From NCBI GenBank assembly GCA_963778165.1, contig CAVZTE010000002.1, forward strand, positions 186,001 to 250,000: a stretch of DNA of 64,000 bases, written 5' to 3'. The DNA comes from Bog-756 sp963778165. GTDB lineage: Bacteria; Actinomycetota; Acidimicrobiia; Acidimicrobiales; RAAP-2. Shown one piece after another: positions 54,229 to 63,128 of this stretch; the first letter of the stretch is position 1, and every line of letters starts with the position of its first letter. Position numbers and translations under genes: made by a program. Under the pieces are notes generated by a model. That model was not told the DNA's origin, did not search any database, and saw only the letters and a program-made list of their open reading frames with translations.

Positions 54229-55032
54229 TCAGTTGTGCACCCAAGTGACCTTGAAAGCCGTCCCGCCCGCAGTCAGGGCCGAGGGGCGGGCCTTGGTGAC
54301 CTTCGAGCCTTTCGTAGTCATGGTGAGCTTGGTCGAGTTGAATGCGGAGGAGGAGATGGCCACACCGTTGGCGGTGGCGTTGGTGAAGGAAACCGACCCG
54401 AAGTCGGCCAGCGGTCCGATGGTGCAGCTGCTTCCGGTGCAAGGGTCTTCGGCGACCCATTCGGCTGAGGAGGCCTTGGGGAGCACGGTGGCTGATTGTT
54501 TGGTGGTGTAGTGCCAGATCACCGAGCCGCCGTGAGTCTCTTCGATCTGCAAAACGAAATTCTTGCCTGATCCTGAAACTTCGGCGTTGATGGTGTAGCC
54601 CGGAGTGACCGGGTATCCCGACGTCAGATACACAACCGACCTCGGCACCATCTCGAACCAGGCGTAGTAGTCGGGTTTTTTGCCGGCGCAGTCCGAGTCA
54701 GTGCCGATCTGCTCGAGGGTGTGATCTGTCGACGACAGCCCATCGATGCCGACCCAAAATGCAGCCAGTTGGGTGGCGGTGCTCGGACAAGTCGCTTTGG
54801 GCTGGACCCAGCTTCCCTGGACTTTGGTGAAAGTGGTACCGCTGACTCCGTACCCGGCCCAGTCCAGCGAAGATTGGGCTCCGTAACTGACGTTGGGCCC
54901 GGCCCGATGAGCGGGTGGGAGTGGTGCGGTGTGCGCAGCCACAGGTGTTGGCGTGCTGGCGCCTAAGCCGAGCAGTCCGGTCATGAGTAACCCCATACCG
55001 GTGACAAGCCGTACTGCCCTAATTCGCTTCAC
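54229..55032 (-). CDS. secreted G1 (A4-type) glutamic endopeptidase
   Basis: A 267-residue exported peptidase of family G1 (eqolisin fold). A signal peptide (LVTGMGLLMTGLLGLG) is followed by the beta-sandwich: LDWAGYGVSG, SWVQPKATC, AAFWVGIDGL, the probable catalytic Gln in LEQIGTD, and the catalytic Glu in SAEWVAED. G1 peptidases cleave proteins at acid pH with a Gln/Glu pair. GTG 55032 was chosen over a longer start inside the neighbouring gene. It is the last gene of the sigma/anti-sigma-like operon. Confidence 0.83.
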   Translation of the reverse strand: MKRIRAVRLVTGMGLLMTGLLGLGASTPTPVAAHTAPLPPAHRAGPNVSYGAQSSLDWAGYGVSGTTFTKVQGSWVQPKATCPSTATQLAAFWVGIDGLSSTDHTLEQIGTDSDCAGKKPDYYAWFEMVPRSVVYLTSGYPVTPGYTINAEVSGSGKNFVLQIEETHGGSVIWHYTTKQSATVLPKASSAEWVAEDPCTGSSCTIGPLADFGSVSFTNATANGVAISSSAFNSTKLTMTTKGSKVTKARPSALTAGGTAFKVTWVHN

Positions 55033-55043
55033 CGGCGCATCAC

Positions 55044-56174
55044 CTACCGGTGGCGCGAGGTCCGTACGTCGACGCCGTTGCGGCGATGCCACCTCTTGGT
55101 CTTTCCCTTGCCGGAACCACTTCCCTTCTGGCCGCCGCCAGAACCGGTGGTCTTGTTCCCACCGCGGTTGCCGCCGTGCCCGGTCCCAGTGCCCGTCCCT
55201 GTCCCCTTGCCGGTCCCAGTTCCCTTACCGCTCCCCGTGCCCGTCCCTTTACCGGTCCCCTTGCCGGTCCCAGTTCCTGAACCTGAGCCGGTCGTCTGAT
55301 TACCGCCGCGGTTCCCGCCGAGTCCAGTCCCAGTCCCAGTGCCAGTGCCAGTGCCAGTGCCAGTTCCACTTCCACTTCCACTTCCAGTCCCCGAACCAGA
55401 TCCGGTCGTCTGGTTACCGCCGCGGTTGCCGCCGAGTCCAGTTCCAGAACCCGAACCCGAGCGAACCGAACCCGATCCGGTTGTCTGGTTCCCGCCGCCA
55501 GTTCCGCCGTGTCCCGTCCCGGATTTCGTTTTCTTGCTGGCCTGGGTGGCCGTAGCTTTCGAACCTGATTTGTCACTCCGACTCTCGGCTGCAGCTTCCC
55601 GGGCCAGTTTGCGGTACTGAGCCAAGGAACTGCCGTTGGCGGAGCGGGCGTGGGTGGCCGACGAGGTCCTCCGTGCCACGGTGACCGGCTGGGAGTGTTG
55701 GCGGGACTCGTGCGTTGCTACGACGGCCGGGGATCCGCTGACCGGTGGTGGCGGTACGGCTTTGGAGACGGTGCGAGGGGCCGTACCCACATTGATGTCC
55801 AAATGTTGGAGCGCACCGTCGATGGCACGGTTGGCCGGGGCCGGTAGAGCCGAAGCGGCGGCCAGAGCCGTGGTGGCCCCGAAGAGACTGATCACCGAGA
55901 CCCCCACCACAGCCACCCGGGTTGACCTGCGTAGCCCACGAGACTTCGGCCACTCTTTGGAGACCGACTCGAAGAGCGATCGGGCGTTGTCCAGGCCTTG
56001 GAGTTCGCGTGGCGATGCAGGAGCCGAGGCCGCGGCCAACAGGTCGGCGAGTCGCCCCTCGACGAGATTGGGCAACTCCACGACGCCGTCGGCCTTGAAG
56101 CTCGGGTCCTCGAACAGTGGGCCGAAGCTGGCATCAACCATGTAGCCGCACCTCTGGCACCAGTCGAAGCTCAT
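55044..56174 (-). CDS. probable transmembrane anti-sigma factor with Gly-Thr/Ser repeat tail
   Basis: A 376-residue single-pass protein. Cytoplasmic residues 1-85 contain a CQRC motif (residues 6-9) and helical stretch RLADLLAAASAPASPRELQG. A membrane helix covers 86-108. After it LPAPANRAIDGALQHLDINVG resembles the extracytoplasmic segment of actinobacterial anti-sigma proteins. Residues about 215-376 are low-complexity GTGSGT, GGNRGGNQTT and GKGTGTG repeats. It overlaps the ECF sigma gene by 41 bp, a normal sigma/anti-sigma arrangement. No zinc-binding HxxxCxxC motif is seen. Confidence 0.75.
   Translation of the reverse strand: MSFDWCQRCGYMVDASFGPLFEDPSFKADGVVELPNLVEGRLADLLAAASAPASPRELQGLDNARSLFESVSKEWPKSRGLRRSTRVAVVGVSVISLFGATTALAAASALPAPANRAIDGALQHLDINVGTAPRTVSKAVPPPPVSGSPAVVATHESRQHSQPVTVARRTSSATHARSANGSSLAQYRKLAREAAAESRSDKSGSKATATQASKKTKSGTGHGGTGGGNQTTGSGSVRSGSGSGTGLGGNRGGNQTTGSGSGTGSGSGSGTGTGTGTGTGTGTGLGGNRGGNQTTGSGSGTGTGKGTGKGTGTGSGKGTGTGKGTGTGTGTGHGGNRGGNKTTGSGGGQKGSGSGKGKTKRWHRRNGVDVRTSRHR
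55140..55500 (-). repeat. hexanucleotide-type microsatellite in the anti-sigma-like gene
   Basis: CCAGTG and CCAGTC/CCACTT hexamers repeat in a nearly regular series (densest near 55320-55390), and a second set of GGTCCC/GGTCCAG-type units lies at 55190-55280. Unit lengths in multiples of 6 keep frame. They encode Gly-Thr/Ser dipeptide repeats and would be prone to length variation. Confidence 0.75.
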
Positions 56175-56787
56175 CGTCCAATGGCGACGCCTCGGTAGGG
56201 ACGCCGGCTGTGACCACGTCACCGTCGCCCGCTGACTCGGCGCTGAGCGAACTCTCGAGCCGTCGGAGGCCGCGATGACACAGAACGCGAACTGACCCCG
56301 AGGACCGGCTCATGATCTTGGCCACAGTAGCAACGTCCAGGCCGGCCACGATACGGAGCATCACGGCCTCGCACTGGTCGGGTGGTAGCTGGGAGATGAG
56401 CGAAAGGGCCGCCCGGGTAGTGGAGTTCTCGTCCGCATCGGACTCGACGCTGGTGCTTGATGGCATCAGATCAAGCTTTGAGAACTCGGTGTACTCGAAG
56501 CGCCGCGAGCTTCCCCGGTACCAGTCGATGAGTCGGTTCCGCGCTGTCGTGAAAAGCCAGGCACGGAATCCGGCCTCGTCTCCTTCGAAGGTGGGAAGGG
56601 CTCGGAGCACCCGTACCCAGGTATCGGCGGCCAGGTCCTCGGCGACCGCTCCGGCTTTGACCGTCAGATAGCGCAACAAACCTGGCTGGAACTCTGCCCA
56701 CAGCACCGCGAAAGCATCCTGATTGCCACGCTTGGCGGCACGCAGGTTCGCCCGGAAATCGGTCAGAACCTGACCCTGCTGTTCCAT
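56134..56787 (-). CDS. ECF-type RNA polymerase sigma factor
   Basis: A 217-residue sigma-70-family ECF factor. Region 2: LLRYLTVKAGAVAEDLAADTWVRVLRAL and FRAWLFTTARNRLIDWYR. Region 4: LPPDQCEAVMLRIVAGLDVATVAKIMSRSSGSVRVLCHRGLRRL. ATG 56787 (MEQQGQVL) has AGGA 8 bp before. It is followed by the overlapping anti-sigma-like gene and then the G1 peptidase, so the operon may control an envelope or extracytoplasmic response. Confidence 0.92.
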   Translation of the reverse strand: MEQQGQVLTDFRANLRAAKRGNQDAFAVLWAEFQPGLLRYLTVKAGAVAEDLAADTWVRVLRALPTFEGDEAGFRAWLFTTARNRLIDWYRGSSRRFEYTEFSKLDLMPSSTSVESDADENSTTRAALSLISQLPPDQCEAVMLRIVAGLDVATVAKIMSRSSGSVRVLCHRGLRRLESSLSAESAGDGDVVTAGVPTEASPLDDELRLVPEVRLHG

Positions 56788-56981
56788 GCTGTCATCCTGA
56801 GCGAGTGAAATGGTCTTCCCCCTTAGGTGAGTCATACACCCTTGCGGATGATGCGTCCAGCAATGGATCGAGTTGCCGTGGGCCAAAAGCCCTGCTGATC
56901 CAGCGAAGTAACGAATCGGGGTGTGTCCTCGTTATAACCAGGGGGAGTTAGGACGAAACTGGGGTGTGCGGACGCCCCGGC

Positions 56982-58349
56982 TCAGATGCGCTCGAAGTTG
57001 CGGGCCAGCTCCCAATCGGTGACCACCCGGTTGGCCGCAGCCCACTCCTGCCGGGCGGTGTTGAGCAGGTGGTGGTGAACGTCCGGACCGAACGCCTCGA
57101 CGGCCACTTCGCTACCGTCCAGGTTGTCGATGGCCTCCACCAGGGTTGAGGGGATCCGGGGTAGGCCCGGTGCCTGGTAGGCATTTCCGGTGAACGCCGG
57201 TTCGAGTTCGAGTTCGTGCTCGACGCCCCACAGGCCGCCGGCGATGGACGCCGCCAGAGCCAGATAGGGATTGACATCGGCCCCGGGTATCCGGCACTCC
57301 ACCCTGCGGCTGGCTCCTTCCCCCACGGTCCGGAATCCGCACGTCCGGTTGTCCTCCCCCCAGACCACCGCAGTCGGGGCCCACGAACCCGGCACGTATC
57401 GCCGATAGGAGTTGACGTAAGGGGCGAAGCACCACGCCAGCTGACGGGCGGCATGAAGCTGGCCGGCGAGGAACTGCCGCCCCACAGTTGACAGTCCGGT
57501 GGGATCGGTGGTCCCCGTCTTTGGTGCGCTCAACGGCGAGCCGGTGGTGGCGTCCCACAAGCTGGTGTGGATGTGGCACGACGAGCCCGCCGTAGCCATC
57601 GACCACTTGGCCATGAAGGTCACAGCGCGGCCCAACCCCGAGGCGATCTCTTTGACCCCGCTTTTGAACACCAGGTGTCGGTCGGCGACCTCGAGGGGAT
57701 CGCCGTAGGTCACGTTGATCTCATGCTGGCCGATGCCCGCTTCCCCCTTGGAGAACTCGATGGGTATCCCGGCCTCGACCATCTGATTGCGGATCCGGCC
57801 GATCACATACTCCTCCTGCGAGGTCTGCAGGAGCTGGTAGTCCTCGATGGTGGCGGCGTGGGCCTGCAACTGGCGCCACCCTTTCTCCGCCGCCTCGATG
57901 CTCGAGTCGCGGAACAGGTAGAACTCGAGTTCGGTAGCGCACTTGATGTTCAGTCCGTGGGCGGCGGCGCGCTCCACCTGTCGACGGAGGATCCGGCGAG
58001 GCGATACCTCGACGGGCTCCCCATCCAGGGTGGTCAGGTCACAGAGGACCAGCACGCTCCCGGGCAGCCACGGCAAGGGCCGCACCGTCCCGGGGTCGAT
58101 GACCGCGGCCAGATCTCCGTAGCCGTTCTCCCAGTTGGCGAAGTGGTACCCGGGCAGCGGCTCCATGTCGACATCGCTGGCCAGCAGGTAGTCGCACACC
58201 TCGATCCCATGGTGCAGCACATGCTCCAGAAAAAACGAGCCGGTCACCCGTTTGCCCACCGGCCGACCCTGGAGGTCCGGGAACGCCACCACCACCGTGT
58301 CGACTTCGCCCGACTGGATCTGATGGGGCAGGGTTTCCAGGGTCAGCAT
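56982..58349 (-). CDS. glutamine-synthetase-family gamma-glutamyl-amine ligase (PuuA-like)
   Basis: A 455-residue GS-fold enzyme: EFYLFRDSS, GIGQHEINVTYGDPLEVADRH, CHIHTSLWDATTG, APTAVVWGEDNRTCGFR and RRVECRIPGADVNPYLALAASIAGG. Together with the PuuD-like hydrolase and aldehyde dehydrogenases next door, it probably gamma-glutamylates a polyamine or ethanolamine rather than ammonia. ATG 58349 chosen at the family start; nothing in the sequence fixes the exact amine. Downstream of the SDR in the same direction. Confidence 0.87.
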   Translation of the reverse strand: MLTLETLPHQIQSGEVDTVVVAFPDLQGRPVGKRVTGSFFLEHVLHHGIEVCDYLLASDVDMEPLPGYHFANWENGYGDLAAVIDPGTVRPLPWLPGSVLVLCDLTTLDGEPVEVSPRRILRRQVERAAAHGLNIKCATELEFYLFRDSSIEAAEKGWRQLQAHAATIEDYQLLQTSQEEYVIGRIRNQMVEAGIPIEFSKGEAGIGQHEINVTYGDPLEVADRHLVFKSGVKEIASGLGRAVTFMAKWSMATAGSSCHIHTSLWDATTGSPLSAPKTGTTDPTGLSTVGRQFLAGQLHAARQLAWCFAPYVNSYRRYVPGSWAPTAVVWGEDNRTCGFRTVGEGASRRVECRIPGADVNPYLALAASIAGGLWGVEHELELEPAFTGNAYQAPGLPRIPSTLVEAIDNLDGSEVAVEAFGPDVHHHLLNTARQEWAAANRVVTDWELARNFERI

Positions 58350-58387
58350 CCCAGCACTCTGTCCCAGCCGGGCCGGGCCGTCCAGCC

Positions 58388-59164
58388 CTACTCCGGGGTT
58401 ACGTACGCCGCAGTGATCCCCCCATCGACCACCAAGGCCGATCCGGTGACGAACGAGGCATCGTCGGAGGCCAGAAACAGGGCGGCCTTGGCGATCTCGT
58501 CGGGCCGACCGAAACGTCCGATGGGGATGTGTACCAGTCGTCGCTGGCGGCGATCGGGGTCGGCCAGCAACTCGGCCAACAGTGGCGTCTCGATGGGCCC
58601 CGGGCAGATGGAATTGGCTCTGATGCCCTGGCGGGCGTACTCCACGGCCAGCTCCCTGGTCATGGCCAACACGCCACCTTTCGACGCGGTGTAGGCCATC
58701 TGGGCGGTGGCCGCCCCCACCAGGGCCACGAAGGAGGCCACGTTCACGATCGAGCCTCCGCCCGAGTCGAGCATGGCCGGAACCGCGGCGCGACACCCCA
58801 GCCACACACCCTTGAGGTTGACCTGCATCACTCGCTCCCAGGTCTCGGGGGGAGTGTCGAGGATCCCGCCGTCGTCACCGGGGAAGATGCCGGCGTTGTT
58901 GAACAGCACGTCGAGCCCGCCGTAGGTGTCGACGGCCACCCGGACCATGGACCGGACCTGATCCTCGTCGGACACGTCGACAGCCACTGCCCTGGCCGAG
59001 CCCCCACTGGCCTCGATGTCCGCCACCGCCGCCTCGGCATGGTCGCCGAGCACGTCGGCCACCACCACCTTGGCCCCTTCCGAGGCGAACAGTGACGCCG
59101 CCACCCGGCCGATCCCACTGCCGGCCCCGGTGATGACAGCGACCTTGCCGTCTAGTCGAGCCAT
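58388..59164 (-). CDS. short-chain dehydrogenase/reductase
   Basis: A 258-residue classical SDR: TGAGSGIGRVAA (nucleotide loop), VADVLGD, NNAGIF, and Ser plus YTASK catalytic residues; IRANSICPGPIETP after. It should oxidise or reduce an alcohol/ketone with NAD(P). ATG 59164 has GGAGGA in front. Cotranscribed with the PuuA-like ligase and divergent from the PuuD-like gene, suggesting it joins the same catabolic pathway; substrate unknown. Confidence 0.88.
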   Translation of the reverse strand: MARLDGKVAVITGAGSGIGRVAASLFASEGAKVVVADVLGDHAEAAVADIEASGGSARAVAVDVSDEDQVRSMVRVAVDTYGGLDVLFNNAGIFPGDDGGILDTPPETWERVMQVNLKGVWLGCRAAVPAMLDSGGGSIVNVASFVALVGAATAQMAYTASKGGVLAMTRELAVEYARQGIRANSICPGPIETPLLAELLADPDRRQRRLVHIPIGRFGRPDEIAKAALFLASDDASFVTGSALVVDGGITAAYVTPE

Positions 59165-59308
59165 CGGTTCCTCCGATCTCCGATAGGTGGGCCGCAGGGA
59201 GCGGGCCCGTGTCACCGGGCAGCCGATGGCTGCCCACCAATCGACGGCACCTTATCGGGGCGGGACCACGGGTCCGGGCGACGGGGGCACGGTGGAATAC
59301 TGTCCGGC

Positions 59309-60055
59309 ATGTCGCCGACCCGACCGCGTCCGCTCGTCGGCGTGACCACCTACCGCCAGACCACCTCGTGGTGGGCTTGGGAGCGTGATGCCGCCCTGGT
59401 CCCGGGCCCCTATCTGGACGTGATCGAAGCAGCCGGCGGCCAACCGTTGCTCATTCCCCCGGGAGGTTCGGGGGAGGTCGGCGGGCGCGAACGAGGGGCT
59501 ACGAGAAGCCGTTCGGATCTGGAGGCCCTGGTGGCCGCCCTCGACGGCTTGGTCCTGATCGGAGGGGGTGACATCGACGCCGCCCGCTACAGCCAGACCG
59601 ATGATCCGCGCAACGGTGGGACCAGCGCCTGGCGGGATGATCTGGAACTTGGACTGCTGGACGTGGCGCTGGGGTCGGATCTGCCCGTGCTGGCCGTGTG
59701 CCGGGGGATACAGGTCCTCAACGTGTACCTCGGGGGGGACTTGATCCAGCAGCTTCCCGACGTGGTGGGCTCGACCGATCACCAGCCCCGGCCCGGAGCG
59801 TTCGGCCCGGTTACCGTGACGACCGAGCCGGGGAGCACCGTTCGACGACTGCTGGGTGAGCATCTCGACGTGCTGTGCTGCCACCACCAGGCGGTCGGTA
59901 CCCTCGGCCGTGACCTGGTGGTGACGGCCCGCAGCGGGGATGGTGTCGTCGAGGCTGTCGAGTTGCCCGGTCCCCAGTTCGTGGTGGGTGTGCAGTGGCA
60001 TCCCGAGGAGTCCGGCGACCCGAGGCTGTTCGAGGCACTGGTGGAGGCGGCATGA
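59309..60055 (+). CDS. puuD: gamma-glutamyl-GABA hydrolase-like class I amidotransferase (PuuD)
   Basis: A 248-residue Peptidase C26/PuuD-type enzyme. Nucleophile Cys in VCRGIQVLNVYLGG and catalytic His/Glu in VQWHPEESGD. LIGGGDIDAARY is the PuuD-like oxyanion region. It would hydrolyse the gamma-glutamyl bond of gamma-glutamyl-4-aminobutyrate or similar. It overlaps the aldehyde dehydrogenase gene by 4 bp (ATGA). Confidence 0.9.
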   Translation: MSPTRPRPLVGVTTYRQTTSWWAWERDAALVPGPYLDVIEAAGGQPLLIPPGGSGEVGGRERGATRSRSDLEALVAALDGLVLIGGGDIDAARYSQTDDPRNGGTSAWRDDLELGLLDVALGSDLPVLAVCRGIQVLNVYLGGDLIQQLPDVVGSTDHQPRPGAFGPVTVTTEPGSTVRRLLGEHLDVLCCHHQAVGTLGRDLVVTARSGDGVVEAVELPGPQFVVGVQWHPEESGDPRLFEALVEAA

Positions 60056-61443
60056 CCGACCTGGCCACCATCGTCAATCCGGCCACCGAGTCGACCATCG
60101 CCGAGGTGTCGTTGGCCGGGGTGGCCGAAACCGACTCCGCCGTGGCCCGTTCGCTCGAGGTTGCGGGCCCTTGGGCGGCAGTGGCCCCGGCGGACCGGGC
60201 CCGCCTGATGCGTCGGTTCGCCACCCAGGTCGAGGAGCACGGCGAGGAGCTGGCCCAGCTCGAGACCAGCAACGTGGGCAAGCCCATCTCCGAGAGTCGC
60301 GACGAGGTGGGGATGGTGGCGGAGGTCTTGCACTTCTACGCCGGAGCAGTCGATAAGCACCGGGGGGCCACCGTGCCGGTGAGCGGAGGGGTGGACATGA
60401 CCTTCCACGAGCCGCTGGGGGTGGTGGCTGCCATCATCCCGTGGAATTTCCCCATCGCCATCGCCTCGTGGAAGATCGGACCCGCTCTGGCCACCGGCAA
60501 CACCGTGGTGGTCAAGCCCTCCGAAATCACCCCGCTCACCGCCCTGCGGTTGGCCGAGTTGGCCCTGGCCGCCGGGATTCCCGAAGGGGTGCTCCAGGTG
60601 GTGGTGGGCACCGGTCCAGTGGTCGGGGCCAGGCTGGTCGACCATCCCGACGTGGCCAAGGTGGCCTTCACCGGCTCCAGTGACGTAGGCCGGGAGGTGA
60701 TGGCCCGGGCCGCCCGCACCCTCAAGCGGGTGACCTTGGAGCTGGGCGGCAAGTCAGCCTCGGTGATCTTTGCCGACGGCGATGTCGAGCGGGCCGCGGC
60801 CGCCACCCCCGGAGGCGTCTTTGCCAACGCCGGCCAGGACTGCTGCGCCCGGAGCCGGGTTCTGGTGCAACGCCCGGTGTTCGACCGCTACCTCTCGTTG
60901 CTGGCCGATGCTGTTGCCTCGTGGAAAGTCGGTGACCCCACCGACCCGGCCACCAACATGGGACCCCTGGTGACCGAGGCCCACCGGGCCAGGGTCCGGA
61001 GCTTTCTGGCGGAGGGCATGGGCGAGCCCGGGGAAGGGGCGGTCAGGCCGTTCGCCGAAGGGTCGGTCCCCGCAGGCCCGGGGTTCTGGTTCCCGCCTAC
61101 CGTCGTGGCTCCGGCCGGTCCCGGGTGGCGGATGGCCCGCGAAGAGATCTTTGGACCGGTGGTGGCCGTCATCCCGTTCGACGACGAGGACGACGCGGTG
61201 CGCCTGGCCAACGACAGCCCGTTCGGACTGTCCGGTTCGATCTGGACCGGCAACGGGGCCCGGGCCCTCCGTATGGCTCGGGCTGTGCGGTCCGGCAACC
61301 TCTCGGTCAATTCCCACAGCTCGGTCCGGGTGCAGACCAGTTTCGGCGGGATGAAGCAGTCGGGGTTCGGACGCGAACTCGGCTTGGAGGCCTTGGACTC
61401 CTACACCGAGGTGAAGAACGTCTTCATCTCGACCGACCGCTGA
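60052..61443 (+). CDS. aldehyde dehydrogenase (PuuC-like)
   Basis: A 463-residue NAD(P)-dependent aldehyde dehydrogenase: IIPWNFPIAIASWKIGPAL, VTLELGGKSASVIF (catalytic Glu), GQDCCARSRVLVQ (catalytic Cys), EEIFGPVVAVIPF. In this setting it probably oxidises gamma-glutamyl-aminoaldehyde. Start ATG 60052 overlaps the puuD stop. Confidence 0.93.
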   Translation: MTDLATIVNPATESTIAEVSLAGVAETDSAVARSLEVAGPWAAVAPADRARLMRRFATQVEEHGEELAQLETSNVGKPISESRDEVGMVAEVLHFYAGAVDKHRGATVPVSGGVDMTFHEPLGVVAAIIPWNFPIAIASWKIGPALATGNTVVVKPSEITPLTALRLAELALAAGIPEGVLQVVVGTGPVVGARLVDHPDVAKVAFTGSSDVGREVMARAARTLKRVTLELGGKSASVIFADGDVERAAAATPGGVFANAGQDCCARSRVLVQRPVFDRYLSLLADAVASWKVGDPTDPATNMGPLVTEAHRARVRSFLAEGMGEPGEGAVRPFAEGSVPAGPGFWFPPTVVAPAGPGWRMAREEIFGPVVAVIPFDDEDDAVRLANDSPFGLSGSIWTGNGARALRMARAVRSGNLSVNSHSSVRVQTSFGGMKQSGFGRELGLEALDSYTEVKNVFISTDR

Positions 61444-61483
61444 TCGGTTCCTGTGGCCCTCCGGGCCGGGTAACGTCGTCGGC

Positions 61484-61603
61484 ATGTCTGATCGCTCACG
61501 CAAGATCGCGAAACCGGCGGCCGCCTTTGGCGTGCTGGCCACGATGGCGAGTATCTGGTGGTTCGCACTCAGACCCCGGCGGAAGCACAAGGGCCAGCAG
61601 TAG
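61484..61603 (+). CDS. small single-membrane-helix protein
   Basis: A 39-residue open frame, MSDRSRKIAKPAAAFGVL then ATMASIWWFALRPRRKHKGQQ, with a central hydrophobic stretch (about residues 13-29) flanked by basic residues on both sides. No Shine-Dalgarno; a TAACGT 7-12 bp upstream could be a -10 for a leaderless message. Function unknown; could be spurious. Confidence 0.45.
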   Translation: MSDRSRKIAKPAAAFGVLATMASIWWFALRPRRKHKGQQ

Positions 61604-61699
61604 TCCACCACCGGTCACGGCGCGGATCCTGATCGGGGCAGCGATGGCGGCCGGCGGCCTCCCGGCGATCGTCGCTGATCTAGCGGGTCCATTCCGACG

Positions 61700-63067
61700 G
61701 TGAGCGACCCGGCCACGGTGGAGGTGTTGACGGCCGACGTCGCCGACGCTGCCCAACGGCGGGCGGCCGGCGCCCTGCGTACGGCCGGTCTGGCCCCGGG
61801 CGACCGGGTGGCGTTCTGCCTCACCTCCTCGGCCGCCCTGTTGTGCGCCGTGCTCGGAGCGGTTCGGACCGGGGTGGTTCCCGTGTTGTTGAATGCCACG
61901 CTCACCGAAGGTGAACGGGATCAGCTCATCGACGACTGTCAGCCCCGGCTGGTGCTCACCGACAACGATGGACTGGCCTCCTTGGACTCCGGCCCGCCGG
62001 TGGGTCTGGCGCCGTACCCATTGGTCCGACCGATGCACTACACCTCGGGCACCACCGGACGGGCCAAAGGGGTGTGGTCGGGAGTGTGGGACCCCGCCAC
62101 GGCCGAGGCGGCCTTCAGCGACGAGGCCGACCTGTGGTCGTTCGGGCCAGCCGACGTCCATCTGGTCTGCTCGCCGATGTATCACTCCGTCTCCATCCGC
62201 TTCGCCGGCGGGACGTTGCTCCGGGGAGGTAGCTGCGTGATCCTGAGCCGCTTCGATGCCGGCCTGGCCCTCGAGGCCTTGTACGGGGCCGGTGGTCCGG
62301 TGCCCTCTACCACCTTCATGGCTCCGGCAGCCCTCTCGCGCCTCCTCGACCAGGCTGGTGAGCGGAGCGAGGCGCTGGCGGCCCTACGGCTGTTGGTCCA
62401 CGCCGGTTCTCCGTGCCCTCCGGCTCTGAAGCACCGTGCCCTCGCAGCCGTGGGACCCGGCGTGCTGTGGGAGTTCTACGGCTCCACCGAAGGACAGTTC
62501 ACCGTGTGCTCGCCTGACGAGTGGCTGGCCCGGCCCGGCACCGTCGGTATGGCCCGTCGTGGTCGGATCCTGTCGGTGGACGATGACGGGACCATCTGGT
62601 GCCAAGCCCCGCGCTTCGCCCGGTTCAGCTATTGGCGGGACGAGGACAAGACCGCAGCCGCCTGGCGGGACGGCAGCTTTACCGTCGGCGACCTCGGTCG
62701 GATTGACGCCGACGGCTATCTGTTCCTCGACGGCAGGCGTGACGACCTGATCATCACTGGCGGCGTGAACGTCTACCCGGCCGAGGTGGAGGCTGTGCTC
62801 TGCGAGGTGCCCGGGGTCTCCGAGCTGGCGGTATTCGGTCTGCCCGACGACCGATGGGGGCAACGGGTCTGCGTGGCGGTGGTGCCTGCCGCTCCGGCCG
62901 GCCCGGAGATGGTTCCGCAACTGATCGAGGCCGTCCGGGCCCGCGCCGCCGCCGGGCTGGCCGGGTACAAGCGGCCCAAGGAGTACCTGGTGCTGGGCCA
63001 GCTTCCCCGGACGGCCACCGGCAAGGTGCAGAGGAACCTGATCCCCGGGCTGGTCGGCGGGGAATAA
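61700..63067 (+). CDS. AMP-forming acyl-CoA synthetase/ligase
   Basis: A 455-residue ANL-family enzyme, shorter than the usual 500-550 because the N-terminal part is compact. Core motifs: HYTSGTTGRAKGVWSG (P-loop), FYGSTEGQFTVC, GDLGRIDADGYLFLDGRRDDLIITGGVNVYPAEVE and PRTATGKVQR with the catalytic Lys. It activates a carboxylate; the locus suggests a product of amine or aldehyde breakdown. GTG start 61700. Followed by a further aldehyde dehydrogenase. Confidence 0.9.
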   Translation: MSDPATVEVLTADVADAAQRRAAGALRTAGLAPGDRVAFCLTSSAALLCAVLGAVRTGVVPVLLNATLTEGERDQLIDDCQPRLVLTDNDGLASLDSGPPVGLAPYPLVRPMHYTSGTTGRAKGVWSGVWDPATAEAAFSDEADLWSFGPADVHLVCSPMYHSVSIRFAGGTLLRGGSCVILSRFDAGLALEALYGAGGPVPSTTFMAPAALSRLLDQAGERSEALAALRLLVHAGSPCPPALKHRALAAVGPGVLWEFYGSTEGQFTVCSPDEWLARPGTVGMARRGRILSVDDDGTIWCQAPRFARFSYWRDEDKTAAAWRDGSFTVGDLGRIDADGYLFLDGRRDDLIITGGVNVYPAEVEAVLCEVPGVSELAVFGLPDDRWGQRVCVAVVPAAPAGPEMVPQLIEAVRARAAAGLAGYKRPKEYLVLGQLPRTATGKVQRNLIPGLVGGE

Positions 63068-63128
63068 TCCCCAGCCCGGGGCTCCCGTCCACGTTCGGCC
63101 GGAGGGCGACCTGAGCGATACTGAAGGC

